60,801 nucleotides of DNA from Stagonosporopsis chrysanthemi. Lineage: Eukaryota; Ascomycota; Dothideomycetes; Pleosporales; Didymellaceae. Below, piece by piece: positions 1 to 9,845 of the stretch; positions within the stretch are counted from its first letter, which is position 1; the number at the start of each line of letters is the position of its first letter. The notes under the pieces are model-generated. The model searched no databases and was not told where the DNA came from. It saw nothing but the letters and a program-made list of their open reading frames with translations. Where the stretch lies: contig JAFISE010000182.1 of NCBI GenBank assembly GCA_022560025.1, forward strand, positions 1-60,801. The letters run 5' to 3'. The position numbers were made by a program, and so were the translations under genes.

Positions 1-17
1 CGGGCGGCGCGTCGTTG

Positions 18-94
18 CCCCCCACCCACCCCCTCCCCCCCCCTCTCTCCCTCCCTTACCCCCCCCGGCCCCCCCCCCCCCCCCCCCGGGGGAG

Positions 95-123
<29 letters not shown>
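18..123. repeat. C-tract / G-tract low-complexity block
   Basis: A pyrimidine-rich stretch ends in an uninterrupted run of 19 C (69-87). It is followed directly by 5 G, a short AGA interruption, and a run of 28 G (96-123). The C and G runs are mutually complementary and could fold into a hairpin, a G-quadruplex or an i-motif. The block lies about 140 bp beyond the stop codon of the ADF-H gene. Real runs this long are rare in fungal DNA and the spot is prone to sequencing or assembly error, so the exact lengths should not be trusted. Confidence 0.85.
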
Positions 124-125
<2 letters not shown>

Positions 126-262
126 TCGATGCAATACCGCGAGGGAAATCCAAACACAAAAGAAATGTCTACGCTGCCATGGTGCGTCGTAAGGAAAACT
201 GGGCCGTGAGAGGCGGGGGGGGGTATGTGGTGTGAGAAGAGTGGTGAATAAGGAGGGAGAAG

Positions 263-3200
263 TTAGGCTGCTTGGCCGTGTGCAATCCACGCATCATGCG
301 CTTCTCTCAGAACTGGATGTTGTGAATAAAGATTCGGGGTGTTTGGGGCGAAGGAGGACTTACTTTGCAGTACGTGGGCTTGCAGGGTGGATGATTCACA
401 TGCGCACTGCAGCGTGCGGCCGTCGATGAAGTCGAGAACCACGCTGTTAGGGAGTTCCTGTTGGTCCTGGTCGGGAGGGTACGGGGCCTTGAACTCAGTG
501 AGGTGGAAGCGCTTAGTGAGGCCCTTCGGATTTGATATCGAGGGGCCCAAGATAAGGTTGCCTGTGGCATCGATCTCAGCGAATCGGCGTTTCCAGAGCT
601 GGTTGTAAGTTAGCATTGTAGTCAAAATGTTGCACGACGATGAGCTTACCAACGTGTCAGGGAACTGGACGTTAAGTTCGCCGACCTGGACAGGCGGTGG
701 CGGTTCCCGCAGCGACGACAATGAAGTAGATCGCAGATCATTCTCAGGAAGTGCAAGGCCTGGTTGAGAGCTCTTCAGGCCTAGGCCGGAAGACATCCTC
801 TTAAAAAGTTTGCTCGTGCGCGAGCCTTTCTTGCCTTTCTTGTCTTCACGCTTCTCCTCTTCGACATCCGGGCTGTGAAGTGACTTTGTCTCGCTCATGC
901 GACGACCGAACGACCTCCAGCTGCTTTCAGATGAAGAACGGGGAAGGGCAGAGCCCTGTTCACGCGAGTTTGACGAAGATGGTGCTCGCGGCGAAGCAGC
1001 GTCCGTTGTGGCGGCTGGCGCCGTCTTCACACGGGTTGGGCTCTTGGGGACAAACGCAGGCTTCTGGTGATCAATGATCAGTGGGCTCTGGTGGAGGTCC
1101 AGTGGCGTGGTCTCAGTAGGCATAGCCAATGTAGGTTGCTTAGTGCGGTCATCTTGGATGATGCGAGCGGTAACCTGCACAGTCTCGGGCTGCTCTACTT
1201 GTTGAAGGTTGTATACTGATTGGTCTGGTGATATGGGCGAAGACTCCAACGTAGGCTTCTTATCGGGCGTTGTCTGATTAGATAGGCTCAAATGTGATGG
1301 ACTGCCAAGACGTTGGGTAGGTGTGCCACTAGAAGACCTATCGATTGGTGATGCTGCAAAGAAATTTGATTTCCTCTGCGCCAGACTGGATCCGGGCCTC
1401 GATCGTGGAGGGTCATGCGGACTCAACGATGCGGTCGAGTCACGCTTAGATTTTTCTGCAAGTGCTTTGATTCTTTGTGCGATGCCGCCAGAAACCTTAA
1501 CGGAGTTCATCGTGGCTGGCGGGCCCATATCCTCGCTCTTGGTTGATGTGGTCCATGGACCTGATGACTTTCTGGCAAGCTGTTCTGGTGACGTCCGGGT
1601 GGCGGCCTGGTTGAACGACGTCGAGACAGCCCGCTTAGGCGGCGAAGAGATCTTGGGCTCGGGTGGTTGTCGAGGAAAGACCGGCATGATCGGCGATTTA
1701 GACACGGACATTGGCTTCGCCTGCCGAACCTCCGCGCTACGAAGTTCTTCCATAAAGGAGTCGTCGGACAGGTACTCTGCCTCGGAGTTGTCTGCGCTCA
1801 CCTGGATAGGGTCAAGCAACGCCCTGCGCTTTTCTTTCGTCTGGTACCAGCTCTCTCTCTTTGAAGTGGGGAGGATCATTGACTCCCTATTGCGCCTCTT
1901 AGATTGGCCCGGATTCTGCTCAATCTGCTCGTCAGGGGGCATGTAAATGGTTGACTCGCGCTTAGAGCGGCGTGATTGGTCTTGAGAGCTAGAAGGCATA
2001 AGGGTTGTGGTGGATTCCCGGTTTGACGTTTGAATCTCATTTGCCTCAAGTGGGGCATCCTCTGGCGGGGTCGGCAACTGACTAGGTGCCTGCATGTCCA
2101 ACGAGGGGACCGGCGTCTTGCTTTCTGGCACAACCGTTGGTGAGCTGTCGACGGATTGCTGCTCGTATAGAGCATCCCACGTCGTGTGTTCTGGAAGGTC
2201 TGCAGCCTTCTGTGCATCATCCATGTTATTATGATCATCCTCTGACAGGGATGAGGGCCGGGTGGACGGTGCAACAGATGACCCCTGCGTCTGCGCAGAT
2301 ACCGGCGAGGACACGGATACAGCAGAATTGAGATCATCGTTCTCCGTCTGGTTGCTGGTGTAAACCAAACCTGAGCTGTCCATTGCGTGAGATGAAGCTG
2401 TGTCCTCTTCTAGCGATATCTTCCTGTCCTCAAAGTCCTCCTTGTTGTGTGCTTCGACAGTACCCTCCCCGTTATTTGTCGGCAAAGGGGTTGCGGCTTC
2501 GGCATCCTCGGCTGTCGAATCGCTGTCAGATTGTGGCGCGTCGTCATTGATGGTGCGATCAGCGAGTGAAGTGACGGGCTCGACATCCTGCTCTTTAGCC
2601 GGAGCGTTCTCCGCTGCTTCCTCTGCTTCCTCTGCTGCCTCTGCTGCCTCTGCTGCCTCTGCTGCCTCTGCTGCCTCTGCTGCCTCCGCTGCCAACCTGC
2701 TCTGTCGGTCTTGTTGGGCCTTCATCTGCTTCTTACGCAGCTCCAGAGCCTTCATCAAGCGAGCCTTTTCCTGTGGGTTGGCGTGTGACCTGAGTCCACC
2801 GCTATAGCTCACAGGCATGGAGCGTACACTAGCCGGACCCTTCAGAGAAAACGTTACAGAGATCGGCGAGATGGGTGTCTCGGGTATCGGAGACGGCGAC
2901 GGTAAAGGCAGGGCCGCGGGCGTTGTGAGGCTTGATGCGGAGACTGAGTCTTTGAGCCTGGGCTTTTTGGATTCAGCTGTCTTGCGGTTGGCCGAACGAA
3001 GGCCAGATGGCAGTGACGCTTTCGTTTTGGGGCCAGGTTGAGAGCCGCTGCCTGACGTAGACGGTCGTCTCCCTTCTTGTGAAGCGCGGGGCCGTGGCCC
3101 CAGCTTCTCCTTTGGTTTTGTGTATTGGGCGTAGTAGTGCTCGTACAGCTCGTTGTAGTCGGGGCGGGCGGTCTGCGAGGAAGCGCGGGGCTCAGGGCCG

Positions 3201-4137
3201 CCCTCGAACAGCTTGTCGTAGCTTGTGAGCGTCTCCCTGAAGTCGCCGAGGTTGTCGGCCTCGGGCGTCCGCGGGGCCTGTGTGCCCTCCTCGACGGTGA
3301 TGTGCGAAGTGTCTGGTACGCCCGGATTGCTGTCTGCCAGCGACTTTGCCTCCACGGCCTGCTCGTCGAGGACGAGGGGGACTTGTTCGGTGTGGTGCGT
3401 CGCCGAGGCCACTGAAGCGCTCCGCAGAGGGTCCTCGTCGCTGCGGGGCGTGGGCTCGAGGATGGTCGGGACGGTGGACGAGGACGTCGGTGAGCGCTGC
3501 AGGACAGCGGCGTCGTCTCCTGCAGGCTGGGCGGGCGCCTCGGACTCTTCCCTGATCCAGCTCAGCTTCTGGTGGCGGGCAGACGAGCCACTGGACGAGG
3601 AGCTCGAGGGGGCGGCGGTGTGCAGGGTGCAGGCCGAGGTAAGGGCGGCATCGCTTAGCTCTTCGGGGGAGCTGATGGAGAGGACAAAGTCGTGCGGCGC
3701 AAACCTGTCGGTCACGGTGATGAAGTGGACGGCCACACGGGCTGCGGTGGATGTTAGCGCAAACCCAGACCCGGGCGGTGACTTTGCGCGCTGGCTGTGC
3801 GTGCGCGGGCGGCATACCTTGGAGCAGGCGCGAGGTGCCGTCGGGGATGTACTTGACGAGCACCTTGCGGCGGCGGTACAGCAGCAGGCCATACAGCGGC
3901 GACTTGTCCTCGTACTGTGCGACGGCCGCGCGCGCCTCGTGGGCCCCGCCAGTTCCCGCCGTCAGGACGTCGACGGCGTCCCTTGCCGTGTACTTGAGCA
4001 GAAACCTATGCGCAACATTAGCACAGAGCGGCTGGAGATTGCGGAGGGTTCGGGGGAGCGCACCATCCCCCAGCCTCGGCCAGTGCGCTCTGGTAGGCCT
4101 GTGTGACGGCGGCGGCGTCCAGCCCGTTGAGCGACAT
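263..4137 (-). CDS. ADF-H (cofilin-like) and PH-like domain protein
   Basis: Five exons: 4137-4064, 4005-3818, 3741-650, 598-364 and 312-263, giving about 1212 aa. Exons 1-3 assemble an N-terminal ADF-homology fold (residues about 1-130), starting MSLNGLD and including WFLLKY, YRRRKVLVKY and HFITVTDRF. The middle is long, Ser/Pro-rich and disordered, with a charged alpha-helical stretch containing an EAA repeat near residues 438-470. The C-terminus (about 1090-1205) resembles a PH fold (LWKRRFAEID, ending LREAHDAWIAHG). Homologous fungal proteins are annotated as actin-depolymerising-factor-like and are presumed to act at cortical actin; that role is inferred. The two last introns (599-649 and 313-363) are each 51 bp, keep frame and contain no stop, so naive ORF calling reads through them. 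The ATG is chosen because it begins the conserved ADF-H start and no better upstream start is seen. Confidence 0.82.
2611..2692 (-). repeat. Tandem 9-bp repeat coding EAA units
   Basis: About seven near-identical copies of a 9-bp unit (CTGCCTCTG on the plus strand) lie inside exon 3 of the ADF-H gene. They encode an alternating Glu-Ala-Ala helix. The repeat keeps the frame, so copy-number change would lengthen or shorten the helix without breaking the protein. Confidence 0.85.
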
Positions 4138-5620
4138 GGCGAGGAGCGCGCAGGGCCGGCGGCGAGCTGCAGCAGGCGGCGAGGGCAGCAGGCGGCGGGT
4201 CGGAGGGCGGAGAGGCGGTTTGGAGGGTGCGCAGTTGTTGCGCGCTGGCGCGCTGGCGAGCTGGCGCGCTGGATGGCGACGCGGCCAGTGCGGTAGGGGT
4301 CAGCGAGCTGCCCAGGGCGACGAGTCAAGCAGCAGCAGCGCAGTGCCTGCTGCGTCGTAGGGGCAGGCCGTGGGCTCGTCGGGCGCAGGGCTCACGGGCT
4401 CACAGTCTCACGGTCTCACGGTCTCACGGCGTGCACGCACAGCAGACGGGAGGGTCGAAGGCGGCGAGAGGGCAGCATGGGCGGGCGCTTCGTCCGGCCT
4501 GCAGCACACAGAAGGGGGGCCAGGGGGCCATGGGCCGTGGACCGTGGGCCGTGGGCCGTGGGCCGTGGGGCAGCTGCTGCGTGCCTGGCAACGCGAACTG
4601 CTGCACTGCTTAGTGTTTCAGGTCTCGCGCCCCAGCACCAGCAGACAGAAGCCACAAGAGCAGGGGATGCCCGGGCGCTCCTCCGGACCTGTCGTGCCGC
4701 CATGCTGGAGCCCTTGACGACGCACCACACGGCTGTCCGTCTGTCGAGCTGGTGCTGGGTACTGCACGCCTGCTGCTGGCGTACCGTTGGAGGCCCGCGA
4801 CGCTCCTGCACGCTGAGCGTTGGCAGCTGCAGGAACGCTGCGGCGACGACAATGGCCGTCGCAGCATTGGACAGCGCCCTGCAAGCACCACACGCACCAC
4901 ACGCACCACACGCACCACGCGCCGTGAGCAGCCAGTGGTTCATGCAAAGAATGCTGACTGACAGTATCAACACTTGCTTTTGCCTCTCTGACAACCTCCA
5001 CGCGCAGCCCGCGATGGACGTTGGACCTGCAGCGGCCGGACAATTCTCTCTGGCCAGTCACAATGCAGGCTGGCCCTGCCCTGGCTCCATAGTGCAGAAC
5101 TCTATCAGATGCACCACGCACGCCTTGACACTGACTGACTTTGACTGCCTTCGCCTGTCTTCGCCTGCCTTCGACTGACCCCTCCTCATTGTTGAGCTTC
5201 TCTACTGTGCCGCCGCTCATCAATCCACTGCTGCAGCTCTGAGCAGCGTCTTGGTCTCCAATCGATGTAGCAGCCAAGCTGTTTCGTGACATCACTTGGA
5301 GAGCTCGCCAACATCCACAAACTCTCCCAAGCTAGGTATCGATGCGCCCCAGAAGAGCCCCCACCCCCTTGCAGCGTGCATCCAGTCCACCCCACCAGCC
5401 CACTCTCTGCGAACCATACAGCGCCTTGCCACGATGCACCAATTATCTCGATAGCATCGGACGGCAGCGGCCGGCGTCACACCTCTCTTAACCACCTCGT
5501 ATCCCCACCATCGCGTAGCCATAGCTGCGACCTTTACCCAACAACTTGCTCAACACGTCCACCTCGTGCTCAAGCTCTGCAACAATCGATAAAAATACCC
5601 TTGTACTGCACTTCGCGACT
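4138..5620. other. Divergent intergenic region with minisatellite-like arrays
   Basis: This is the shared upstream region of the ADF-H gene (-) and the OHCU decarboxylase gene (+). No open frame here has a recognisable domain. The half next to the ADF-H gene is GC-rich and carries several short tandem arrays, listed separately. The half next to the OHCU gene is pyrimidine-rich, as is common in fungal promoters and leaders. No convincing TATA box was seen. Confidence 0.6.
4233..4921. repeat. Cluster of four short tandem arrays
   Basis: Four unrelated direct-repeat arrays sit within 700 bp. They are a GCGCTGGC-type array at about 4233-4276, TCTCACGG units at about 4400-4430, CCGTGGGCC 9-mers at about 4530-4577, and CACCACACG 9-mers at about 4885-4921. 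All have 8-9 bp units and only a few copies. They lie in the upstream region of the ADF-H gene and look like replication-slippage products rather than transposon ends. Confidence 0.75.
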
Positions 5621-6266
5621 ATGACATCACTGCCACCCGTCTCCACTCTGCCACACGCGGCCGACGCGCAACTAACCACCGTGCTGGATCTGCTATTCGA
5701 ACCATCGCCGCCGCTCAACGCGCTGACCCTGCCTGTGCTGCGATCAACGACCTTTCCGAGCTATGAAGTGCTAATCACCGCCGTAAACGCGCAGCTGAAG
5801 GCGCTCGCAAGCTCAGACACTCCAGCGGACATCGAGAAGCTGTCGGAGATTCTGTGTTCGCATCCACGGCTCGGCGAGAAGAAGGTCGACAGCGAGCAGA
5901 GCAGGAAAGAGCAGGCGCAGCTGCAGCAGGGCGCTGAGGAGGAAAAGGAGAAGCTGGCGAGTCTGAACAGGGAGTATGAGGACAAGTTCCCGGGGCTGAG
6001 ATATGTGTAAGTTGTGCTCCTGCGTTGCCAGCCCGACAGCAAATTCGCCATCGTCTCCTCGGAACCTCCATCTCAAGCCCAATGCTTTGTCTGAGCCTCG
6101 AAACCTAACGCAACACAGTGTCTTCGTGAACGGGCGGCCCCGCCCCATCATCATGGAAAACATGCGCTCCCGCATCGACAGGGGCGATATCAAGGCCGAG
6201 CGACAAGAGGCCATCCAGGCCATGTGCGACATAGCACTTGACCGCGCCACGAAGCTGCAGGCGTGA
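5621..6266 (+). CDS. OHCU decarboxylase (UraD-like, urate degradation)
   Basis: Two exons, 5621-6006 and 6119-6266, give 177 aa. The product should decarboxylate 2-oxo-4-hydroxy-4-carboxy-5-ureidoimidazoline to S-allantoin, the last step of the three-enzyme urate oxidation route. Family signatures visible are PALR-like spacing near the N-terminus, the active-site histidine motif HPRLG at about residues 85-90, and the C-terminal core VVFVNGRPRP...MRSRIDRGD. The C-terminus ends KLQA, so no canonical PTS1 peroxisomal tripeptide is present. The intron (112 bp) has a GTAAGT donor and the join restores the conserved VVFVNG segment. Neither uricase nor HIU hydrolase lies next to it. The gene converges on the orphan gene to its right. 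Confidence 0.88.
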
Positions 6267-6702
6267 CTATCTCCCAAGCTCTGAAGTCTCGGTGGCTCCA
6301 GACGGCGCGAATATGATGTAACGGGAGGGTTTCCTAGCTCAGATGCGGCATCAGGGATTGAAGATGTGTCGGGCTTGACGGCAAACGCAAGGTGTGAAAG
6401 CCTGCAGGCGGCGTGACGAAGAGCACGGTCAAGCGGGGATGAAGTAACGGTCTGCGACCAGACGCAAACTGTATACTGCCGTAAGGATGTGCAGTATAGC
6501 AGTAATCAGCACAAAGCCATGATAGTTGCACGATATGGTAAAGTGTGTACCCACGAGCTCAAGCTGTCACATATACTTGGAAGAGGAGTATGTCGCATAT
6601 ATTCGGACACGACCGTGAAATAGATTACCACATCTTCACGCCGCAGAACCACAAAGTCCTCCATCCCTCTACACCAATGCCTTTGCCATACTAATCGCCT
6701 CT
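6267..6702. other. Convergent intergenic spacer
   Basis: This spacer lies between two genes that end toward each other. I see no gene. The right edge runs into a (CCCCCT)n tract that belongs to the coding sequence of the minus-strand gene. Confidence 0.6.
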
Positions 6703-8070
6703 CTACTCCTCCCCCTCCCCCTCCCCCTCCCCCTCTCCTCCCCACCCCACCCCATCGCCAGCCAGAAAATTCGGCGACATGCAAGCAGGCACCATCTCCA
6801 CGCTGCGCACCGGCGCCACGCCCACCACAGCCCTGTGCTCCTCCACCGGCACCGGCGCCCCGGGATACTGCACAGCGAGGGGCCCGGCATCGAGATAGCT
6901 CCAGCGCGCACCCGCAGCCTCCTCGTAACAAGCCCGCGACGCGTCCTTCCCCTTCGCCGCGCCGCACCACCCCGCGTCCCCCGCATCGCCGTCGGCCCCC
7001 GGGGCAAACGCGTCAGCTGCGTGCGCCGGCGGGGTGGCGAGGCGCTGGCTCGCGGCCGTGAGCGCCGTGGAGCGCGAAGCGGGCGTGCCCACGGACGCGG
7101 AGAAGGGGCTGTCGTGGCGGCCATGCTCGTCCGCATCTGCATCCTCGTCGTCGTCCCAGAAAAAGGAGTACCTGTCCGACTCCCCGCCGCCGCCACCGTC
7201 GTCGTCGTCGTCGTCGAGATGCGAGTACATGTCCACCGCCGCCCCGTGCTTGGCGCCCGAGTCCTCGACGTCCAGGGCGTCGTAGTTGGAGAGCCCCAGC
7301 GGGGAGGGGAGGTGCGGTTCGTAGGTGCGGGTGGCGTGCTGGATGCGGGGTGGCGAGAGGGCGTATGCGGCGTTGGGACTTGTGTAGGCTGGGGTGGCGT
7401 CAATCAGCACAGGCGGGGAGAGGGAGGTAGGCGATGGGCTTCTGGAGGTCGTTGGTAAGGGTGACGGCGAGGTAGCATGCGGGCCGGAGAAGAGATCAAG
7501 GTTTGCATCGCGGACAGCAGCGGATGGGGGGATGGGCTCTGTCGGTGAGTGCACGGGGCGGGTGTAGGTGTGGATAGCGCCGTAGTTGAACGTCAGCCGT
7601 GCGAGTTCGAGCTGATGCTGTTCCTTCTCTTGCTCCACGAGTAAACGCCTGCGCGAGACGGCGTCGCGGGCGGCAACAGCACCGCGGCGGATGCGGTTGA
7701 GAATGGCGGCTTTGGGGAGTAGGTTGCGACCAGCAGCGTTTTGCTTCGCCCAGAGTGCGATTTTCGAACTCCCTCTGTCAACAATGTTGGTCGCTGGGTG
7801 CGAGAACTGAGGCGAGAGACGAGAGGTGATCAGGAACAGCCTGAGTCTCCGTTTCTTCTTCTGCGTGCATGAATGTTCGCCGTCAACGTCTGCTGCTACT
7901 CTGCCGCGCTTTCTTGAGTGTGGTATGGAGATCCTTGGCAGGAAAGTGAGATCACTCTCAGGCAGTGCCATCTTCTTGAACGGGATAGTCGGCTGTGCTA
8001 GATCAAGCACCGGGATTGTTGTCTGGGAAAGCTCGGTCCTTGGACTGCGCAGGATTTGGTTGGATGTCAT
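6703..8070 (-). CDS. Conserved hypothetical protein, basic core and acidic C-terminus
   Basis: A single exon encodes 455 aa from a clear ATG at 8070. I do not recognise a named domain. Residues about 70-150 are the most protein-like and probably conserved part: a lysine/arginine cluster that looks like a nuclear localisation signal (KKKRRLRL), then LITSRLS, NIVDRGSSKIALWAKQ, and a basic helix with NRIRRG and RRRLLVEQEKEQ. After that the chain is disordered and Pro/Ser-rich, with a seven-Asp run next to glycines near 280-290. It ends in a GEGEGEGE tail coded by a (CCCCCT)n tract on the plus strand. The composition suggests a nuclear regulatory or scaffold protein; that is inference only. The open frame, the ATG and the codon use support a real gene. 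Confidence 0.7.
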   Translation of the reverse strand: MTSNQILRSPRTELSQTTIPVLDLAQPTIPFKKMALPESDLTFLPRISIPHSRKRGRVAADVDGEHSCTQKKKRRLRLFLITSRLSPQFSHPATNIVDRGSSKIALWAKQNAAGRNLLPKAAILNRIRRGAVAARDAVSRRRLLVEQEKEQHQLELARLTFNYGAIHTYTRPVHSPTEPIPPSAAVRDANLDLFSGPHATSPSPLPTTSRSPSPTSLSPPVLIDATPAYTSPNAAYALSPPRIQHATRTYEPHLPSPLGLSNYDALDVEDSGAKHGAAVDMYSHLDDDDDDGGGGGESDRYSFFWDDDEDADADEHGRHDSPFSASVGTPASRSTALTAASQRLATPPAHAADAFAPGADGDAGDAGWCGAAKGKDASRACYEEAAGARWSYLDAGPLAVQYPGAPVPVEEHRAVVGVAPVRSVEMVPACMSPNFLAGDGVGWGGEGEGEGEGEE

Positions 8071-9845
8071 CCTCCGTTACCCAATTTTGTATGCCGTCTT
8101 GAAAGAGAAATGTGAACGGGCAAACAATTCGGCATGCTCGCGTAGGTGCTGAAGATATTCCTAGTGAGCAAGGAGTGGAGGCGTGGTACGAAAGGCCACT
8201 GCTGGAGACATTCAACGATGATGCCTGCGCTATCGTTGCGGTGAGTTGTAACTTTTGGAGTGCATCGATCCAGTGAATGTGTTGGGCTATCCGGAATGGA
8301 TGTGAGCGGCTGTGTAAGTATCACGAGACCAGATCGGCCAGATGCCGTAAGTTCGAGGTACGCGTGCCACGTCTGTGTAGAGCGAAGTGCCGATACCGCC
8401 AAATCCTACAAATAGTTACGACGCGGCAGATTGACGGCAGATTGCAGAACAAAGTGGTAGAGACGAGCAATTGTTCACAGGAAAGGGAGCTGTGCTGTCT
8501 TGAGGAGGCGCCTCATCTGACCCGAAGCTATGGGCAGCTTGGAAAATGCGGAGAACCATGCCTTGTCAGCTCTCGTCTGGCTTGTAGCCAATGCCATTGG
8601 ACAAGGTGCTCAATGATTGTCCGCCACTGCGTCTGGACGCTGTTCATCTGCATCGGCTTGCCCAAGATGGTCACTCGCTCTCACGGATGGCTGGTGGGCC
8701 TGCTGAGATCTAGGCGGCGAAGGATGCGCTGCACCCTGTTCCTGTCGACCTGCTTAAACCGCTCATGTTCAAATCGCGCATGTGGCGACACGAAAAAATT
8801 AAAACGCCTGCGCGGGGAACGTTTCCAGCTTAACGTGAGCGCAAAGTGAGGCTTCAAGGTCAGAGAGCAGTTCCGCGGAACTTTCCTTCCTGCCATTCAT
8901 GTCGATCATCAATGCACAAACAATGTCCCGTGTTTGTCGGTGGACGCCCGACATATAAGCATCGCACATGATCATCAGTTCTGAGGGTTCACTTCACCTG
9001 GAGTATCGAGGTCTCTGAGGTACTGAAATCGTCTTCGCAGCTGCAAGGCTTGTTGTCTACATCAGACATGAACAGACGGAGCGCGGCGCATTGCGAAAGG
9101 CAAGTATCAACTACCCACGACTTACTAGCCTGCACTCTGCTCTGCACTCCACATCTGACACGCAGATCCTAGTCCAATGGCTGGCCCCAAATGGGTCACT
9201 GTGAGGCTCAGCGCCAACCATGCAGGTGGCAACGTGAGCAGACGGTTTTTTGGCGCCAAAAAAGAAATTTGGCGTATCGACTGCGCCAGACGAGATGACG
9301 CTGCAGCCCGACCGACCGATGTCAACAGTGCAGCTGAATGCACGCTCTGCGACGGTCCGGTTGCGACATATTGGATGTCGATGGCGAATACTGTGCGACG
9401 TAACTGAGCGATGATACGATGCGAATGAGTACGATCTGGCGTGAGTCAGCATTTGGATTTGCAAGGCATGTTGTACTGGTGTGCTATCAAGTGTTCAATG
9501 TTTTGATATCTGTAGTCTTGCTACTATATATATCATACTGATAAACATGAATGTCATCTGTTCCTGCCTTTGAACGTAGGCCCTTCACACTCCTTCAAAT
9601 CCCTTTCTCACTCATCGATACGCACGTAGTCTCGCGACGTAGAACTGGTGCTCGATCGAGAGCAGATGTGTTGTGCTGTGGCGCACCTAGACTGTGCCAG
9701 TTGCCCTTGTGCTGTCCAGTTGCACTTGCTGGACTTCTGCGAGCCCTCGGGCTTGTATATGTTGACCAGAAATAGTCAAGCCTTCGTACGACTACTTCCC
9801 AACATTGATAATGTGTTGCATTACTCGTGAACCAGCATCAAGACC
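8071..9845. other. Intergenic region upstream of the orphan gene
   Basis: This 1.8 kb lies between the start of the orphan gene (-) and the stop of Swd2 (-). Only short frames are present and none has a recognisable domain. It contains an E2F-like palindrome, listed separately, and an AT-rich TATATATA stretch near 9530. It presumably holds the promoter of the orphan gene and the terminator of swd2. Confidence 0.5.
9246..9263. promoter_or_regulatory. Perfect 18-bp palindrome of E2F/MBF type
   Basis: Six T, then GGCGCC, then six A form an exact palindrome whose core TTTGGCGCCAAA matches the ideal two-sided E2F site. A second half-site, TTTGGCG, starts at about 9268. Fungal SBF/MBF-type cell-cycle factors bind related CGCG/GGCGC motifs. 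The site is about 1.2 kb upstream of the orphan gene's ATG, far for a fungal promoter element, so function is uncertain. Confidence 0.35.
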
